A DNA stretch of 64,000 nucleotides, from the NCBI RefSeq assembly GCF_000759025.1, contig NZ_JPOS01000077.1, positions 1 to 64,000 on the forward strand, read 5' to 3'. The DNA is from Phaeodactylibacter xiamenensis (GTDB lineage Bacteria; Bacteroidota; Bacteroidia; Chitinophagales; Saprospiraceae). Positions 1-7,091 of the stretch are shown in pieces. A program made the translations under genes and the position numbers. The notes beneath the pieces are model-generated. The model worked only from the letters and a program-made list of their open reading frames with translations, was not told the DNA's origin and ran no database searches. Each line of letters starts with the position of its first letter. The first letter of the stretch is position 1.

Positions 1-686
1 TGGGAACACGGATTGGACGGATTTGCGCAGATTTCCACGGATTCCAGTGATGGCCCTCCAGCGGGGCGGGTCTCGTTGAGCAGATCAGTGAGATCAGTCA
101 GATCAGTATCATCAGTGTACTATTATCGTGCGTGGCGGGTTGGAACACGGATTAGACTGATTGCGCAGATTTGCACTGATTCCCGGGATGGCCCTCCAGC
201 GGGGCGGGACTCGTTGAGCAGATCAGTGGCATCAGTCAGATCAGTGTCATCAGTGTACTATTATCGTACGTGGCGGGTGGGAACACGGATTGGACGGATT
301 TGCGCAGATTTCCACGGATTCCAGTGATGGCCCTCCAGCGGGGCGGGTCTCGTTGGGCAGATCAGTGAGATCAGTCAGATCAGTGTCATCAGTGTACTAT
401 TATCGTACGTGGCGGGTGGGAACACGGATTGGACGGATTTGCGCAGATTTCCACGGATTCCAGTGATGGCCCTCCAGCGGGGCGGGTCTCGTTGGGCAGA
501 TCAGTGAGATCAGTGAGATCAGCGTCATCAGTGTACTATCATCGTGCGTGGCGTGTTGGAACACGGATTGGACGGATTTGCGCAGATTTCCACGGATTCC
601 CGGGATGGCCCTCCGGCGGGGCGGGTCTCGTTGGGCAGATCAGTGAGATCAGTGAGATCAGTGAGATCAGTGTCATCAGTGTACTA
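1..686. repeat. Tandem array of ~139-bp units (family A)
   Basis: The stretch is made of near-identical units. The shared word GAACACGG falls at 4, 143, 281, 420 and 559, giving periods of 138-139 bp. Each unit carries a GCGCAGATTT/ACGGATTC block, a GC-rich GGCCCTCCAGCGGGGCGGG block and a run of 9-bp subrepeats of the form GATCAGTNN, ending in CATCAGTGTACTA. The GATCAGTGA subrepeat is expanded in the last unit (640-680). The period is not a multiple of three and the open frames inside it are repeat translations, so I see no gene. The array continues beyond the left edge of the window. Confidence 0.9.
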
Positions 687-717
687 GTGGTCTGTCAACA
701 TAAAAGATGGGGGTTGG
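687..717 (+). repeat. Left terminal inverted repeat of the IS630 element
   Basis: Begins GTGGTCTGTCAACATAAAAG and matches the reverse complement of 1916-1946 with about four mismatches in 31 bp. Confidence 0.88.
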
Positions 718-728
718 CTATGGAAGGC

Positions 729-1427
729 TCATGTCTTGACTTTAGGATAGACCGCCTTGAGTTTGATGCGAGCATCACCGACTTTCATTTGCCAGTCAAC
801 TTCCCGTTGAGTTAGATTGACATCCGTCGCCCATGCTGCTATTTCTTCTTGTAGCGTTTCCAATGTCCCTATTCGCCGGTTTTTGAGGCACTGCCTTGTC
901 ATTGCGCTAAGCTCATTCTCTGCAATATTAAGCCAGCTGCCATGTTTTGGTGTGTACACAAAATGGATGCGCTTGACATAGGCTCTTGCTTTTTCAGGCG
1001 TGAACACCTCATAGAATGCCCCTTTAGTGTGGGTGTTCAGATTGTCACAAACTAGTGTGACCTGTTTGCAGTCAACGTATCGGGTATCAAGCAGCTGTGC
1101 AACTTCTAAGGCCCAGTCGGCTTTGGTCCGCTGATCGCGTGCTGTGGCTTGGCGCCAGCCTGCCAAGGGTTCGCAAAACATAAAGATACTGGCTGTCCCA
1201 GCCCGCTCGTATTCATAGTCGACCCGTTTAGGGCGTGCTTTAGTAGCCTCAATGGGCTTGCGTGTCTCCTTTACGAGCTGGACTGGCTGTTCATCCATGC
1301 ACACCATCGGGCGCAGAGGGTCGTAGGGCAATTCGTAGGTATCTAGCACCTCTTCCATACACGCCACAAACTCTGCGTCTGTTTCTGGTGGGATAACCCA
1401 ATACTCAAGGCTCTGCTGCGAATTCAT
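729..1427 (-). CDS. IS630 transposase, DDE catalytic half (orfB)
   Basis: A 232-residue DDE endonuclease domain. The three catalytic acids are visible: Asp45 in VCMDEQP, Asp128 in LVCDNLNTHT and Glu170 in GSWLNIAENELS, the IS630 signature. It carries out strand cleavage and transfer during transposition. It lies in the -1 frame relative to orfA. Its ATG overlaps orfA's stop in ATGA, so termination-reinitiation is also possible, but the upstream A-run favours frameshifting into a full-length enzyme of about 380 residues, the family's normal size. Confidence 0.9.
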   Translation of the reverse strand: MNSQQSLEYWVIPPETDAEFVACMEEVLDTYELPYDPLRPMVCMDEQPVQLVKETRKPIEATKARPKRVDYEYERAGTASIFMFCEPLAGWRQATARDQRTKADWALEVAQLLDTRYVDCKQVTLVCDNLNTHTKGAFYEVFTPEKARAYVKRIHFVYTPKHGSWLNIAENELSAMTRQCLKNRRIGTLETLQEEIAAWATDVNLTQREVDWQMKVGDARIKLKAVYPKVKT

Positions 1428-1867
1428 ACCGTTTTTTTTAGCGTATTGCGTACCGTCTCGTGGCTGATCTGCTCAACCACTCCCAATTCCACCACCTTGC
1501 GGGCAAGCAGCCGCAAAGACCAGTTGGCATAGCCTTTGGGAGCAGCCCCAAGCCGCATGGCAATGATGGACGCCTCCTGTTTTCCATCAAGCAGCTTGGG
1601 GTTTGGTGGGGTGTCCCGCTTTTTACGGTTCAAACATTCCGAAAAACCATGCTCAACGAAGCGCCTGCGTGTATTTTCTACAGTGCTGACGCGGCAGCGG
1701 TAAGCCTCCGAGATTTGCTTATCGGGCCAGTTCGCGCCGTTAACGTCGGCCTGTAGAAGAATTTGAGCCCGACGTACTTTTTGATTGCTCCCTTTTAGCT
1801 GTGTAGTGACCCGCAGAGCTTCTTCGCGCTCTGATTCGCTTAGCCTGATAATGTATTTTTTATTCAT
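1424..1867 (-). CDS. IS630 transposase, N-terminal DNA-binding half (orfA)
   Basis: A 147-residue protein rich in Arg/Lys, with a helix-turn-helix region at about residues 25-75 (KVRRAQILLQAD, then DKQISEAYRCRVSTVENTRR) and a second winged-helix-like part at 95-145. This is the layout of the N-terminal half of IS630-family transposases, which binds the terminal repeats. It lacks the catalytic acidic residues, which lie in the next frame. It ends in ATGA shared with orfB and just after a run of eight A residues, so the functional enzyme is probably the orfA-orfB fusion made by -1 frameshifting. The short product alone could act as a repressor (inference). Confidence 0.88.
   Translation of the reverse strand: MNKKYIIRLSESEREEALRVTTQLKGSNQKVRRAQILLQADVNGANWPDKQISEAYRCRVSTVENTRRRFVEHGFSECLNRKKRDTPPNPKLLDGKQEASIIAMRLGAAPKGYANWSLRLLARKVVELGVVEQISHETVRNTLKKTV
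1432..1439 (-). promoter_or_regulatory. Probable programmed -1 frameshift site in the IS630 transposase
   Basis: On the minus strand the orfA codons read CTA AAA AAA ACG GTA TGA. The A8 run contains the slippery heptamer A AAA AAA in the correct phase. Slipping back one base continues as AAC GGT ATG AAT into orfB without a stop. No downstream pseudoknot was worked out. Confidence 0.7.
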
Positions 1868-1915
1868 CGCAACTGAGGTTCGTTGCAGGTAAGTTCAACC
1901 TTTTAGATGTCTTTT

Positions 1916-1946
1916 CCAACCCCTATCTTTAACTTTGACAGACCAC
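1916..1946 (-). repeat. Right terminal inverted repeat of the IS630 element
   Basis: Read on the minus strand it begins GTGGTCTGTCAAAGTTAAAG. It is followed by the second TA of the target-site duplication at 1947-1948. Confidence 0.88.
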
Positions 1947-2045
1947 TAGTGTCATGTGTGGCGCGAGAGAACACAGATTAGACTGATTTCGCGGATTTTC
2001 ACGGATTGCGAGCAGGGGCATCAGTATAGGCTTGTGGTATAGTAA
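1947..2045. repeat. Right-hand remnant of the array interrupted by IS630
   Basis: After the target TA the sequence resumes GTGTCATGTGTGGCG, then a GAACACAGATTAGACTG block and GATTGCGAGCAGGGGCAT. The last words belong to the family B units found at 9.7-10.9 kb, so this end of the array is an A/B mosaic. From 2046 to 2147 I see no feature. Confidence 0.75.
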
Positions 2046-2147
2046 GCGCAGGAGAAGCAAAGGGGCAAGGGCAGTTTAAGCAGTAGCACAGGGGGTGATA
2101 TGAATCCGAATATTTGAAAATCACCGCAGAGTGCCTATTTTGGAAGC

Positions 2148-2675
2148 ATGAATACATTATTCCAAAACGCACAATTGTCAATTGAGGAGCTGCCGAGTGT
2201 AGCCGGGGTGGAATGGCAGGGGCTCAATCAGGCTTATCTTCGGGTGGACCTGATTGGGCTTTGGCTGTTCCGGCTGGGGGTGCTGGGGGTTTTCCTGGCC
2301 TATACTTTTTTTGTGGAAGGATTTCCGCCGGTGGTACGGTGGAGTATTGCCGGGCTGTGGGTGTTTTTGCTGTTGCTGACCACGGTGCTGCGCTATCTCG
2401 GTTTCCGGATCAAGGGTTATGCGGTACGGCAGCATGATTTGATGTACCGCCGTGGCTTGCTGTTCCGGTCGGTAACGGTAGTGCCCTTCACGCGGATTCA
2501 GCATAGCGAGGTGGAGCAGGGCGTGATTGAGCGGCAGTTTGGGCTGTCGAGCCTGTCGGTCTTTACCGCCGGGGGGAGTCAGAGCGACCTGGTCATTCCC
2601 GGCCTGAAAAGAGAAGACGCTGAGCGCATCCGCAATTTCCTTTCCCAAAAAGTAGCGGCGGATGAAGAGGAGTGA
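2148..2675 (+). CDS. YdbS-like bacterial PH (bPH2) domain membrane protein
   Basis: 175 residues with two close transmembrane helices (about 35-55 and 62-82), then one bacterial PH-like domain (about 87-165) with the characteristic YAVRQHDLMYRRGLLFRSVTVVPF region. Proteins of this type (Pfam PF03703, YdbS in Bacillus) are inner-membrane proteins encoded beside a larger multi-bPH2 partner. In Bacillus they have been linked to resistance to antimicrobial compounds, but the biochemical role is unclear. The partner follows immediately here and overlaps by 14 bp, so the two are co-translated. Confidence 0.85.
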   Translation: MNTLFQNAQLSIEELPSVAGVEWQGLNQAYLRVDLIGLWLFRLGVLGVFLAYTFFVEGFPPVVRWSIAGLWVFLLLLTTVLRYLGFRIKGYAVRQHDLMYRRGLLFRSVTVVPFTRIQHSEVEQGVIERQFGLSSLSVFTAGGSQSDLVIPGLKREDAERIRNFLSQKVAADEEE

Positions 2676-4173
2676 GCTGAATTTTCTTGAGCCCCGCCGT
2701 CAGGCACAAGCGGCGATCGCGATTTTCATTTACAAATTTGTGGTGCGCATCCTTCGGGCGGCCTGGCCGATTTTGCTGGTGTTTTTATTTCGCAGCAATA
2801 AGGAGCAAAGCAATACGGAGCTGCTAATGAATGCCACGGTGGTGATTGGTGGCTTGTTTTCGCTGGGCGTTTCGGTGGTAGCTTACTTCCGGTACTTCTT
2901 TCATCTGGAGGAAGATCAGCTGGTGATTCAGAAAGGGGTGTTCAACCGCAGCCTGACGAAGCTTCCCTTTGAGCGCATTCAGAACCTGTATATTGAGCAG
3001 AACGTGCTGCACCGCCTGCTGGGTGTGGTGAGCCTGCGGGTCGACTCGGCCGGCAGCAGTGGCCATGAGGTAACGATTGATGCGCTGGAGCGGGAAGATG
3101 CTGAAGCCATGCGGGCCTATGTGCTTGAGCAAAAGCAGGAAGAGGCGCAGGAGCGGTCTGGCCTGGGCCCGGAAGCCTCCGAACGAAGTGCCCCGCTTGC
3201 GCAATCGATAGTCCTCCGCCTGACTTTTGAGGATTTGCTGCGGATTGGAGTGACCCAAAACCACCTTGCTACGGCCGGAGTGATCGTGGGTACGGTATTC
3301 GGCTTTCTGTTTACAGTGGCCGGTGCCTTTGAGCAAGACCTGGTCAAGACCCTGATTGAGCGCTGGCCGATGCTGCAGCCGGGCTTTTGGGGCTTTTTGA
3401 TATTGGCGACCCTGTTGTTTGTGGTGGCTTTTTTCCTGACCCTGATCCGGACGGTCACGCAGCACTACGATTTACAGTTTTTTGAGAGCCGGGACGGTTT
3501 TCAGCTGAAGGCGGGGCTGTTTAACCGGCGGGAAGCTTCCATGCAGAAGCGCAAGATTCAGCTTATTCGCTGGACGGACAATCCGCTGCGGCGGTTGCTG
3601 GGGCTGTTCCGGGTGTCGATTCATCAGGCGATTTCGGGCTCGGAGCGGGTAGCGGAGCAAATTTCCATTCCCGGTTGTAAACAGGCTCAGGTGAATGACT
3701 TGGTACATTCGAGTTTTGAGGGCAGTGCGGAGGCTGAGTTCCGGGGGCATTGCATTTCCAAAGCGTATTTTATCTGGTATATCCGGTTTATGTTGCTGCC
3801 TGCGGTTGTTTTTGGGGCTTTGGGATACTTGTTGCAGGAGCCGCGCTTTGCCCTGCCGGCGGTTGGTTTTCCGGTGCTGGGGGGCTTGTACCTTTGGGCG
3901 TATCAGCAGCGTTTCCGGTTGTGGTTGTCCCCGGAATACCTGAAGACTTCGGAGGGAGTGCTGGGGCGGACGGTTACGTTGCTGCCGGTTTATAAGGTGC
4001 AGTCGGTTCGTATCCGGCAGTCGTTTTTTCAGCGGCGGCGGGCTTTGGCTTCTGTTGAGTTGTACACGGCGGGGGGCTCGGTGCGGGTACCTTTCCTGCC
4101 GCTTGATCTGGCGCGGGCGCTGCAGGACTATGTGCTGTACCGGGTGGAAAGCCGGCGGGAGGATTGGATGTAA
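2662..4173 (+). CDS. YdbT-like protein with three bPH2 domains
   Basis: 503 residues. Three copies of a unit made of a pair of hydrophobic helices followed by a bPH2 domain can be followed: TMs about 22-75 with PH about 75-155, TMs about 205-260 with PH about 265-345, and TMs about 365-415 with PH about 420-500. Each PH begins with a similar GxFxRxxxxLPFxRIQ-type stretch (VFNRSLTKLPFERIQ; GLFNRREASMQKRKIQ; GVLGRTVTLLPVYKVQ). It is the usual operon partner of YdbS, and the two probably form one membrane complex. Function unproven. Confidence 0.85.
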   Translation: MKRSELNFLEPRRQAQAAIAIFIYKFVVRILRAAWPILLVFLFRSNKEQSNTELLMNATVVIGGLFSLGVSVVAYFRYFFHLEEDQLVIQKGVFNRSLTKLPFERIQNLYIEQNVLHRLLGVVSLRVDSAGSSGHEVTIDALEREDAEAMRAYVLEQKQEEAQERSGLGPEASERSAPLAQSIVLRLTFEDLLRIGVTQNHLATAGVIVGTVFGFLFTVAGAFEQDLVKTLIERWPMLQPGFWGFLILATLLFVVAFFLTLIRTVTQHYDLQFFESRDGFQLKAGLFNRREASMQKRKIQLIRWTDNPLRRLLGLFRVSIHQAISGSERVAEQISIPGCKQAQVNDLVHSSFEGSAEAEFRGHCISKAYFIWYIRFMLLPAVVFGALGYLLQEPRFALPAVGFPVLGGLYLWAYQQRFRLWLSPEYLKTSEGVLGRTVTLLPVYKVQSVRIRQSFFQRRRALASVELYTAGGSVRVPFLPLDLARALQDYVLYRVESRREDWM

Positions 4174-5055
4174 AAGGACGATTTCCGGATGGTACGATTA
4201 TAGACTATGTTTGGAACGGAGAGGTTTGGGCGAAGGCACAAACCCGACGCACGAGTTTGCCGGTACGCACAGGTATGCCGACCCGAAGTCATATTTGGTC
4301 CCAGGTTACTTCGTCGTCGGTATAGTTGGTAGTAATGGTTTTGGGTGCGACCTCTACGAGGTCGTTTTGCTGCTGTGGCTGCGGGGGTGAGTAAGATTTG
4401 ACCTCAGCAGAGGTCAGTTCTGTGCTGCCAGGTAGATACCCAGGTTCTGCGCAGCCTAAAATAACTTCGTGGAAGCCACCGCTTTCTTACTCATGGAAAG
4501 AGGTCATTTTGCTGTTCTGGGTAGGTGAGAGCGTAATATTTGACCTCTGCCGCGGTCAGTTCCGTGCTGCCGGTCTGATGTTCATAGTGGCTTGTCCAGG
4601 CTGACTTCGCAGACGTTTATCTTGCTGGTTTTCAGGTGTGACCTCTACGAGATCGTTTAGCTATTTCAGGTAGGTGGGTGAGTAACCTATGACCTCTATA
4701 GCGATAAGTTCCGTGCTACCGGTCTGGTGCTTGTGGAGGGGTCTGCCCAGGCTGACTTCGTAGAAGTCACATCTTACTAACCCGGGGAACGAGGCAGGTT
4801 CGACCTCGCAGAGGTCGCATACGCTGCTTAGGCAGTGAGTCACCCCAACCTTAAAAGTTAACCTTTCCGGTCCCTGTTGCCAAAGCATACTTTGCCGGAT
4901 AAAAAGCCTTACTAACCTTAGGTCCTGTAGCGCACTGAACTCGTAAAGGTTGTGGTGAGCAGCGTATGATCTGGCGAGGTCAGTGCTGAGCTGGAGGGCT
5001 GAACTTGTGGTGCGTTAAGGTCAGGGCACTTCAAAATTTCTACAAAATCGCTTCC
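4174..5055. repeat. Degenerate palindrome-rich repeat tract, no convincing gene
   Basis: About 880 bp between ydbT and the response regulator. Imperfect units of ~140-150 bp recur: a GTGAGTAAGA/GTGAGAGCG word, then a GACCTC...GAGGTC palindrome, then TCAGTTCCGTGCTGCCGGTCTG, near 4387, 4527 and 4678. Palindromes of the GACCTCnnnGAGGTC type occur at least six times with decay. Open frames here are short, poor in protein-like composition and follow the repeats. It looks like a decaying array of a palindromic element. Confidence 0.65.
4754..4816. repeat. Double-palindrome dispersed element, copy 1
   Basis: Two perfect inverted repeats with 3-nt loops, GACTTC-GTA-GAAGTC (4754-4768) and GACCTC-GCA-GAGGTC (4802-4816), separated by a spacer with TCTTACTAACCC. 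The same arrangement recurs at 14916-14982. Confidence 0.75.
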
Positions 5056-5063
5056 TATCTTTG
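5056..5063 (+). promoter_or_regulatory. -7 promoter box (TATCTTTG) of the two-component genes
   Basis: Matches the Bacteroidota -7 consensus TAnnTTTG. No good TTTG is seen about 19 nt upstream. It ends only five bases before the response-regulator ATG, so a transcript from it would be leaderless or nearly so. Confidence 0.5.
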
Positions 5064-5068
5064 TCATC

Positions 5069-5746
5069 ATGAAATTGCTCATTGTAGAAGATCAGCAGGA
5101 ATTAGTAGACAATATTCAGGCGTACCTCAGCCGGGGCGATGTGGTCTGCGAGGCGGCGCGCAACTTTGCGGAAGCCCAGGACCGCCTCCTGTCCTTCAGC
5201 TATGATATTGTGCTGCTCGACCTGATGCTGCCCGATGGGAGCGGCCTCAACCTCCTGCGCCTGCTCAAGCGGATGAACCCGGAAACAGGCGTGCTCATCA
5301 TCTCCGCAAAAAATGCACTGGACGACAAAATCAAAGGGCTCGAACTGGGAGCCGATGATTACCTGACCAAGCCTTTCCACCTTTCCGAACTCAACGCCCG
5401 CCTCAACGCCATCTTCCGCCGCCGCCGTCAGCAGGGGCATAAAGTACTGGAGCATGGTTGCATCCGCATTGATACCGATACACGGGAAGTAACCGTCTCC
5501 GATCAGCCTATTACCCTGACTGTCAAGGAGTACGAGCTGTTGCTGTTTTTCATCACCAATAAGAACCGGGTGCTGACCAAGCAGGTGATTGCCGAGCACC
5601 TTTGGGGCGATGATGTGGACCTATTAGACTCTTTCGATTTTGTGTATCAGCATATTAAGAACCTCCGCAAAAAGATCGCCATCGAAGGCTGCGAAGAGCA
5701 CATCAAAACCATCTACGGGCTGGGCTATAAATTCACCAACCGATGA
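5069..5746 (+). CDS. OmpR/PhoB-family response regulator
   Basis: 225 residues. The receiver domain (1-118) has acidic residues Glu7/Asp8, phospho-acceptor Asp51 in VLLDLMLPDG and the conserved Lys101 in YLTKPF. The C-terminal winged helix (about 128-224) has the OmpR-type VKEYELLLFF and GLGYKF ends. It is a DNA-binding transcription factor activated by phosphorylation. The next gene is its kinase, overlapping by 4 bp (ATGA). The TonB-dependent receptor 75 bp beyond is the obvious candidate target. The ATG follows directly on a -7 box. Confidence 0.93.
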   Translation: MKLLIVEDQQELVDNIQAYLSRGDVVCEAARNFAEAQDRLLSFSYDIVLLDLMLPDGSGLNLLRLLKRMNPETGVLIISAKNALDDKIKGLELGADDYLTKPFHLSELNARLNAIFRRRRQQGHKVLEHGCIRIDTDTREVTVSDQPITLTVKEYELLLFFITNKNRVLTKQVIAEHLWGDDVDLLDSFDFVYQHIKNLRKKIAIEGCEEHIKTIYGLGYKFTNR

Positions 5747-7014
5747 ACTTGATTGCCAAAACGACCGTGTTTTACCTGCTGGTGTCCGTGCTGGTCTTTG
5801 GCATCGGCGGCTACGTGACCTACCATGTGGTGGAAACGGAGGTGATCAAAGAAACAGATTTTGCACTGTACGACGAGGTGCAGGATATGGCTGATGATAT
5901 CCGGGACGGCATTCCTTTGGAAATCCTGCGCCGCCGGAGGGCAAGCATTGAGCATGTGGGCGACCACTTGCAAATTGATACTTTCTACCGGTTTTCAGAC
6001 ACCATCGCCCCGCATCCCTACCGCGAAGGAGAAACCGAGCCCTACCGGAAGCTGGAAGCCGTGAAGGAAGTGGACGGCAGTTTTTTCCATATCACCATCA
6101 CTGATGTTTTCATCGAATCCGATGATATCTACGATGTGGTGGTGGAAATCATCTGGCGGCTCTTTCTCATCCTCGGCGTGGGCATGCTGATTGCCAGTTT
6201 TCTGGTGACCCGATGGCTACTAACCCCATTTCAGCGCATCCTGAGCAGCATCCGGGGTTTTAACATCAAACAGTCCGAACCTCTGGATTTGCCCAAAACC
6301 ACCACCCGTGAGTTCCGGCAGCTCAACGCCTTTGTATCGGCTATGACGGAGCGGGCAAGGCGGGATTTCCGCACGGTCCGGGAGTTTTCTGAGAATGCTT
6401 CCCACGAGATGCAAACGCCCCTGTCTATCGCCCGGGGCAAGCTGGAGCTCCTACAGGAAACCCCGTCCCTGGACCAGGAGCAACTCCGGCTCATAGACGA
6501 TGCGCAAACGGCACTCCGGCGCTTGTCTAAACTGGGCAGTGCTCTGTTGCTGCTCACCAAAATTGAGAACCACGAGTTCCGGGCGCAGCATAAAATTGAT
6601 TTTTCGGCCATCGTGAACGCCTGTATCGATAATTTTGAGGAGCTGGCGATGCTGCGGGGCCTGCCCGTGAAGCGGGACGTCAAACCCGGTGTGAAGGTTG
6701 CCCTTGATCCCACCCTGGCTGATGTGCTGGTCTCCAACCTGGTGCGCAATGCCATCCGCCATAATCAGGAAGATGGTGCCATAGAGGTTCACCTGGACCA
6801 CAAGGGCCTTATCATCCGCAATACCGGTGCGGCTCCTACCATCCCTACCCGGGACCTCTTCAAGCGCTTCCGCAAAAACCAGCAATCCGAGAAGTCAATG
6901 GGGCTCGGGCTGGCCATCGTTAAGAAGATCTGCGACACCAACCGCCTGTCTGTCAACTACGATTTTCAGGACGGCTGGCACGAAATAAGTGTGATTTTCC
7001 CGACAAATGTTTAA
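5743..7014 (+). CDS. Sensor histidine kinase
   Basis: 423 residues. TM1 at about 10-30, a periplasmic sensor region of ~105 residues rich in acidic residues (31-136), TM2 at about 137-158, then a HAMP-like linker. The HisKA domain has the phospho-acceptor His221 in SENASHEMQTPL. The ATPase domain has an N box (VSNLVRNAIRHN) and a GLGLAIVKKI G box, but the region between them is short, giving a compact catalytic domain. It is an inner-membrane sensor that phosphorylates the regulator encoded upstream. The signal is unknown; the neighbouring receptor suggests a nutrient or envelope cue. Confidence 0.92.
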   Translation: MNLIAKTTVFYLLVSVLVFGIGGYVTYHVVETEVIKETDFALYDEVQDMADDIRDGIPLEILRRRRASIEHVGDHLQIDTFYRFSDTIAPHPYREGETEPYRKLEAVKEVDGSFFHITITDVFIESDDIYDVVVEIIWRLFLILGVGMLIASFLVTRWLLTPFQRILSSIRGFNIKQSEPLDLPKTTTREFRQLNAFVSAMTERARRDFRTVREFSENASHEMQTPLSIARGKLELLQETPSLDQEQLRLIDDAQTALRRLSKLGSALLLLTKIENHEFRAQHKIDFSAIVNACIDNFEELAMLRGLPVKRDVKPGVKVALDPTLADVLVSNLVRNAIRHNQEDGAIEVHLDHKGLIIRNTGAAPTIPTRDLFKRFRKNQQSEKSMGLGLAIVKKICDTNRLSVNYDFQDGWHEISVIFPTNV

Positions 7015-7064
7015 ACTTCAGAATTGCTTCAACATTACTACAGGTGAGCGATAGATTCGCCTCT

Positions 7065-7072
7065 TACCTTTG
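7065..7072 (+). promoter_or_regulatory. -7 promoter box (TACCTTTG) of the TonB-dependent receptor
   Basis: Exact TAnnTTTG match 19 bp before the ATG at 7092. No clear -33 TTTG partner, which would fit activation by the upstream response regulator. Confidence 0.5.
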
Positions 7073-7091
7073 TCGTAAATAAAATTCAAGC

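Larger units (their letters stand above)
687..1946 (-). mobile_element. IS630-family insertion sequence, 1260 bp, apparently complete
   Basis: Both ends are visible. The outer 31 bp at left (687-717) and right (1916-1946) are inverted repeats matching at about 27 of 31 positions, starting GTGGTCTGTCAA. Both sides carry a TA dinucleotide (685-686 and 1947-1948), the target duplication expected of the IS630/Tc1 group. The element sits inside a unit of the flanking tandem array: the words before and after it rejoin to the array's GTGTACTA-TTGTCGTG junction. It encodes two overlapping minus-strand frames, a DNA-binding half and a DDE half. All expected parts are intact, so it may be active. Confidence 0.92.

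Noticed and set aside
13-815. Open frames of 104 and 128 residues in the array
   Set aside because: They are translations of the repeat blocks, and the second runs into the IS end.
4398-4888. Small open frames in the palindromic tract
   Set aside because: Short, poor in codon structure, and phased with the repeats rather than with any protein family.
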